From: Acidobacteriota bacterium | GTDB taxonomy: Bacteria; Acidobacteriota; Terriglobia; Terriglobales; SCQP01 | Assembly: GCA_021818645.1 (NCBI GenBank) | Contig: JAKATS010000358.1 | Span: 1 to 7,126, forward strand | Direction of reading: 5' to 3' | Length of the DNA stretch: 7,126 nt | In this document: positions 6,041 to 7,126 of the stretch, one piece after another | Position numbering within the stretch: position 1 is the stretch's first letter | Layout of the letters: each line of letters starts with the position of its first letter | The notes under the pieces: model-generated | Seen by the model: only the letters and a program-made list of their open reading frames with translations | What the model was told of the DNA's origin: nothing | The model's database searches: none | Made by a program: the position numbers and the translations under genes

Positions 6041-6907
6041 TCAGGCGGGTGGGGCGGACTGGGGCTGGCAAAAGGCCAGGGCGCGGATGAGATATTCGCG
6101 CAACTGTTTGCGCGGCACGATAGCGTCGAGCATGCCGTGTGCGAGCAGAAATTCGCTGCGCTGAAAGCCTTCAGGTAGCTTCTGCCGGATCGTCTGCTCA
6201 ATCACCCGCGGACCAGCGAAGCCAATGAGGGCGCCCGGTTCGGCGAGGTTGAGATCGCCGAGCATGGCATAGCTGGCCGTGACCCCGCCGGTCGTGGGGT
6301 CGGTGAGCACGGAAATATAAGGGATGCCGGCATCGTCGAGCAAGGCCAATTGGGCCGCGACCTTGCCCATTTGCATGAGGCTCACGGCGCCTTCCATCAT
6401 GCGTGCGCCGCCCGAGGCTGAAATTACGATCAGCGGCACGCGATTTTGCAAGGCGTATTCCGCTGCTCGAGTAATTTTTTCCCCCACCACGCAGCCCATG
6501 CTGCCGCCGATAAACCCGTATTCCATGGCGCAGCAAACCACGGGCTGCCCGCCCAGCATGCCGGTGACCGACAGCAGCGCATCTTTCATGCCGGTGGCCG
6601 CCTGGGCGGCGCGCAGCCGGGCGCGGTACGGTTTGGTATCGGTAAACTCCAGCGGATCGCTGGAAGCCAGATCGGCGTCGAGCTCGCGCCATTCACCGGG
6701 ATCGAGCAGCCCTTGCAGCCGTTGCCGGGCGCCGATGCGAAAATGGGCGCCGCAGCGCGGGCAGACGTTGAGGTTTTCCTCCAGATCCTTTTTCCAGATG
6801 ATATTGCGGCAGGCCTCGCACTTGATCCATAGACCTTCGGTGCGCACCCGTTTTTCATCGTCCTGGGTGGGCGCCAGCGGCGGCGTGTTTTTGTGAAACC
6901 AGGTCAT
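6041..6907 (-). CDS. accD: Acetyl-CoA carboxylase carboxyltransferase subunit beta
   Basis: 288 residues, full length for AccD. With AccA it forms the carboxyltransferase that moves the carboxyl group from carboxybiotin on AccB to acetyl-CoA, making malonyl-CoA for fatty acid synthesis. The N-terminal zinc ribbon is intact: Cys30, Cys33, Cys49 and Cys52 in CEAC and CPRC. The crotonase-fold signatures are present: GGSMGCVVGEKITRAAEYAL, SASGGARMMEGAVSLMQMGK, and LTDPTTGGVTASYAMLGD followed by EPGALIGFAGPRVIEQT. The ATG start gives MTWFHKN and then KRVRTEGLWIKC, as in other AccD proteins. The leader before the ATG is C/U-rich with no Shine-Dalgarno. folC follows after 7 nt, an accD-folC pairing that I recall from many bacteria. 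accA is not in the window. Confidence 0.97.
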   Translation of the reverse strand: MTWFHKNTPPLAPTQDDEKRVRTEGLWIKCEACRNIIWKKDLEENLNVCPRCGAHFRIGARQRLQGLLDPGEWRELDADLASSDPLEFTDTKPYRARLRAAQAATGMKDALLSVTGMLGGQPVVCCAMEYGFIGGSMGCVVGEKITRAAEYALQNRVPLIVISASGGARMMEGAVSLMQMGKVAAQLALLDDAGIPYISVLTDPTTGGVTASYAMLGDLNLAEPGALIGFAGPRVIEQTIRQKLPEGFQRSEFLLAHGMLDAIVPRKQLREYLIRALAFCQPQSAPPA

Positions 6908-6946
6908 GAGAAAGGGGTGAACCCAGGCCAGGGGGCCCGGCCGGCC

Positions 6947-7126
6947 TTAGTACTCAATGCCGCGCTGCGCCAAAATGCCTTTTTGATAGGCATGTTTCAC
7001 CTCGCGCATCTCGGTGACCGTATCGGCCAATTCGACGAGCGCGGGGTGGGCATTGCGGCCGGTGAGTATGACGTGCAGTCCCTCCGGCTTTCGTTTTAGA
7101 TATTCGGCCACCACAGCCGCATCAAG
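6947..7126 (-). CDS. cobO: Cob(I)yrinic acid a,c-diamide adenosyltransferase, partial (C-terminus only)
   Basis: The last 59 codons and a TAA stop are present; the start lies beyond the right edge. The reading is [20 protein letters not shown], then [20 protein letters not shown], then [19 protein letters not shown]. This matches the C-terminus of the CobO/CobA/BtuR family: the TGRN motif, ELADxVTEM, the VKHxYxxGxxAQxGIE tail and the usual C-terminal end. The enzyme attaches the 5'-deoxyadenosyl group from ATP to cob(I)alamin or cobyrinate. The N-terminal P-loop is outside the window. The stop is 39 nt before accD; that gap is GC-rich (it includes GGCCGGCC) but has no hairpin with a U-run, so read-through into accD is possible. 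Confidence 0.9.
   Translation of the reverse strand, partial: LDAAVVAEYLKRKPEGLHVILTGRNAHPALVELADTVTEMREVKHAYQKGILAQRGIEY

Noticed and set aside
6908..6946. GC-rich palindromes (GGCCGGCC, GGGCCC) after cobO as a terminator
   Set aside because: The palindromes are short, have no loop and no following U-run, so an intrinsic terminator is not supported.

Overview
The window is a GC-rich bacterial chromosomal segment, densely packed, with every supported gene on the minus strand. The most likely source is an acidobacterium (Terriglobia-like). This rests on three things: an AccD whose N-terminus resembles those I recall from that group, an energy-transducer TonB with a Gly-rich segment of the acidobacterial type, and a neighbouring M48-like protein whose N-terminal and C-terminal signatures I recall from acidobacterial M48 proteins. 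It is an inference from remembered protein families; no rRNA or marker search was possible.

In transcription order (right to left) the layout is: the 3' end of cobO (cob(I)yrinic acid a,c-diamide adenosyltransferase, running off the right edge); accD (acetyl-CoA carboxylase carboxyltransferase beta subunit); folC (folylpolyglutamate/dihydrofolate synthase), starting at a GTG 7 nt after accD; plsC-type acyltransferase, overlapping folC by ATGA; a 103-nt gap with a 16-bp stem-loop; a TonB-type protein starting at TTG; an M48-like secreted protein 9 nt after tonB; a 137-nt gap with a weaker stem-loop; and a secreted TPR protein that runs off the left edge. There is no gene-free stretch over 300 nt, and I see no RNA gene, mobile element, CRISPR array or tandem repeat.

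The right half is housekeeping: malonyl-CoA supply (AccD), folate polyglutamylation (FolC) and phosphatidic acid synthesis (PlsC), probably one co-transcribed unit. The left half looks like an envelope module: TonB, an M48-fold exported protein and an exported TPR protein.

The most notable observation is that the M48-like protein keeps the M48 framework but reads HELAT instead of HExxH, and its presumed third zinc-ligand region is also altered. It is probably a catalytically dead pseudoprotease. Next to a separate secreted TPR protein it recalls the M48+TPR architecture of the periplasmic protease BepA, but split into two genes. I found no clearly novel multi-gene system beyond this.
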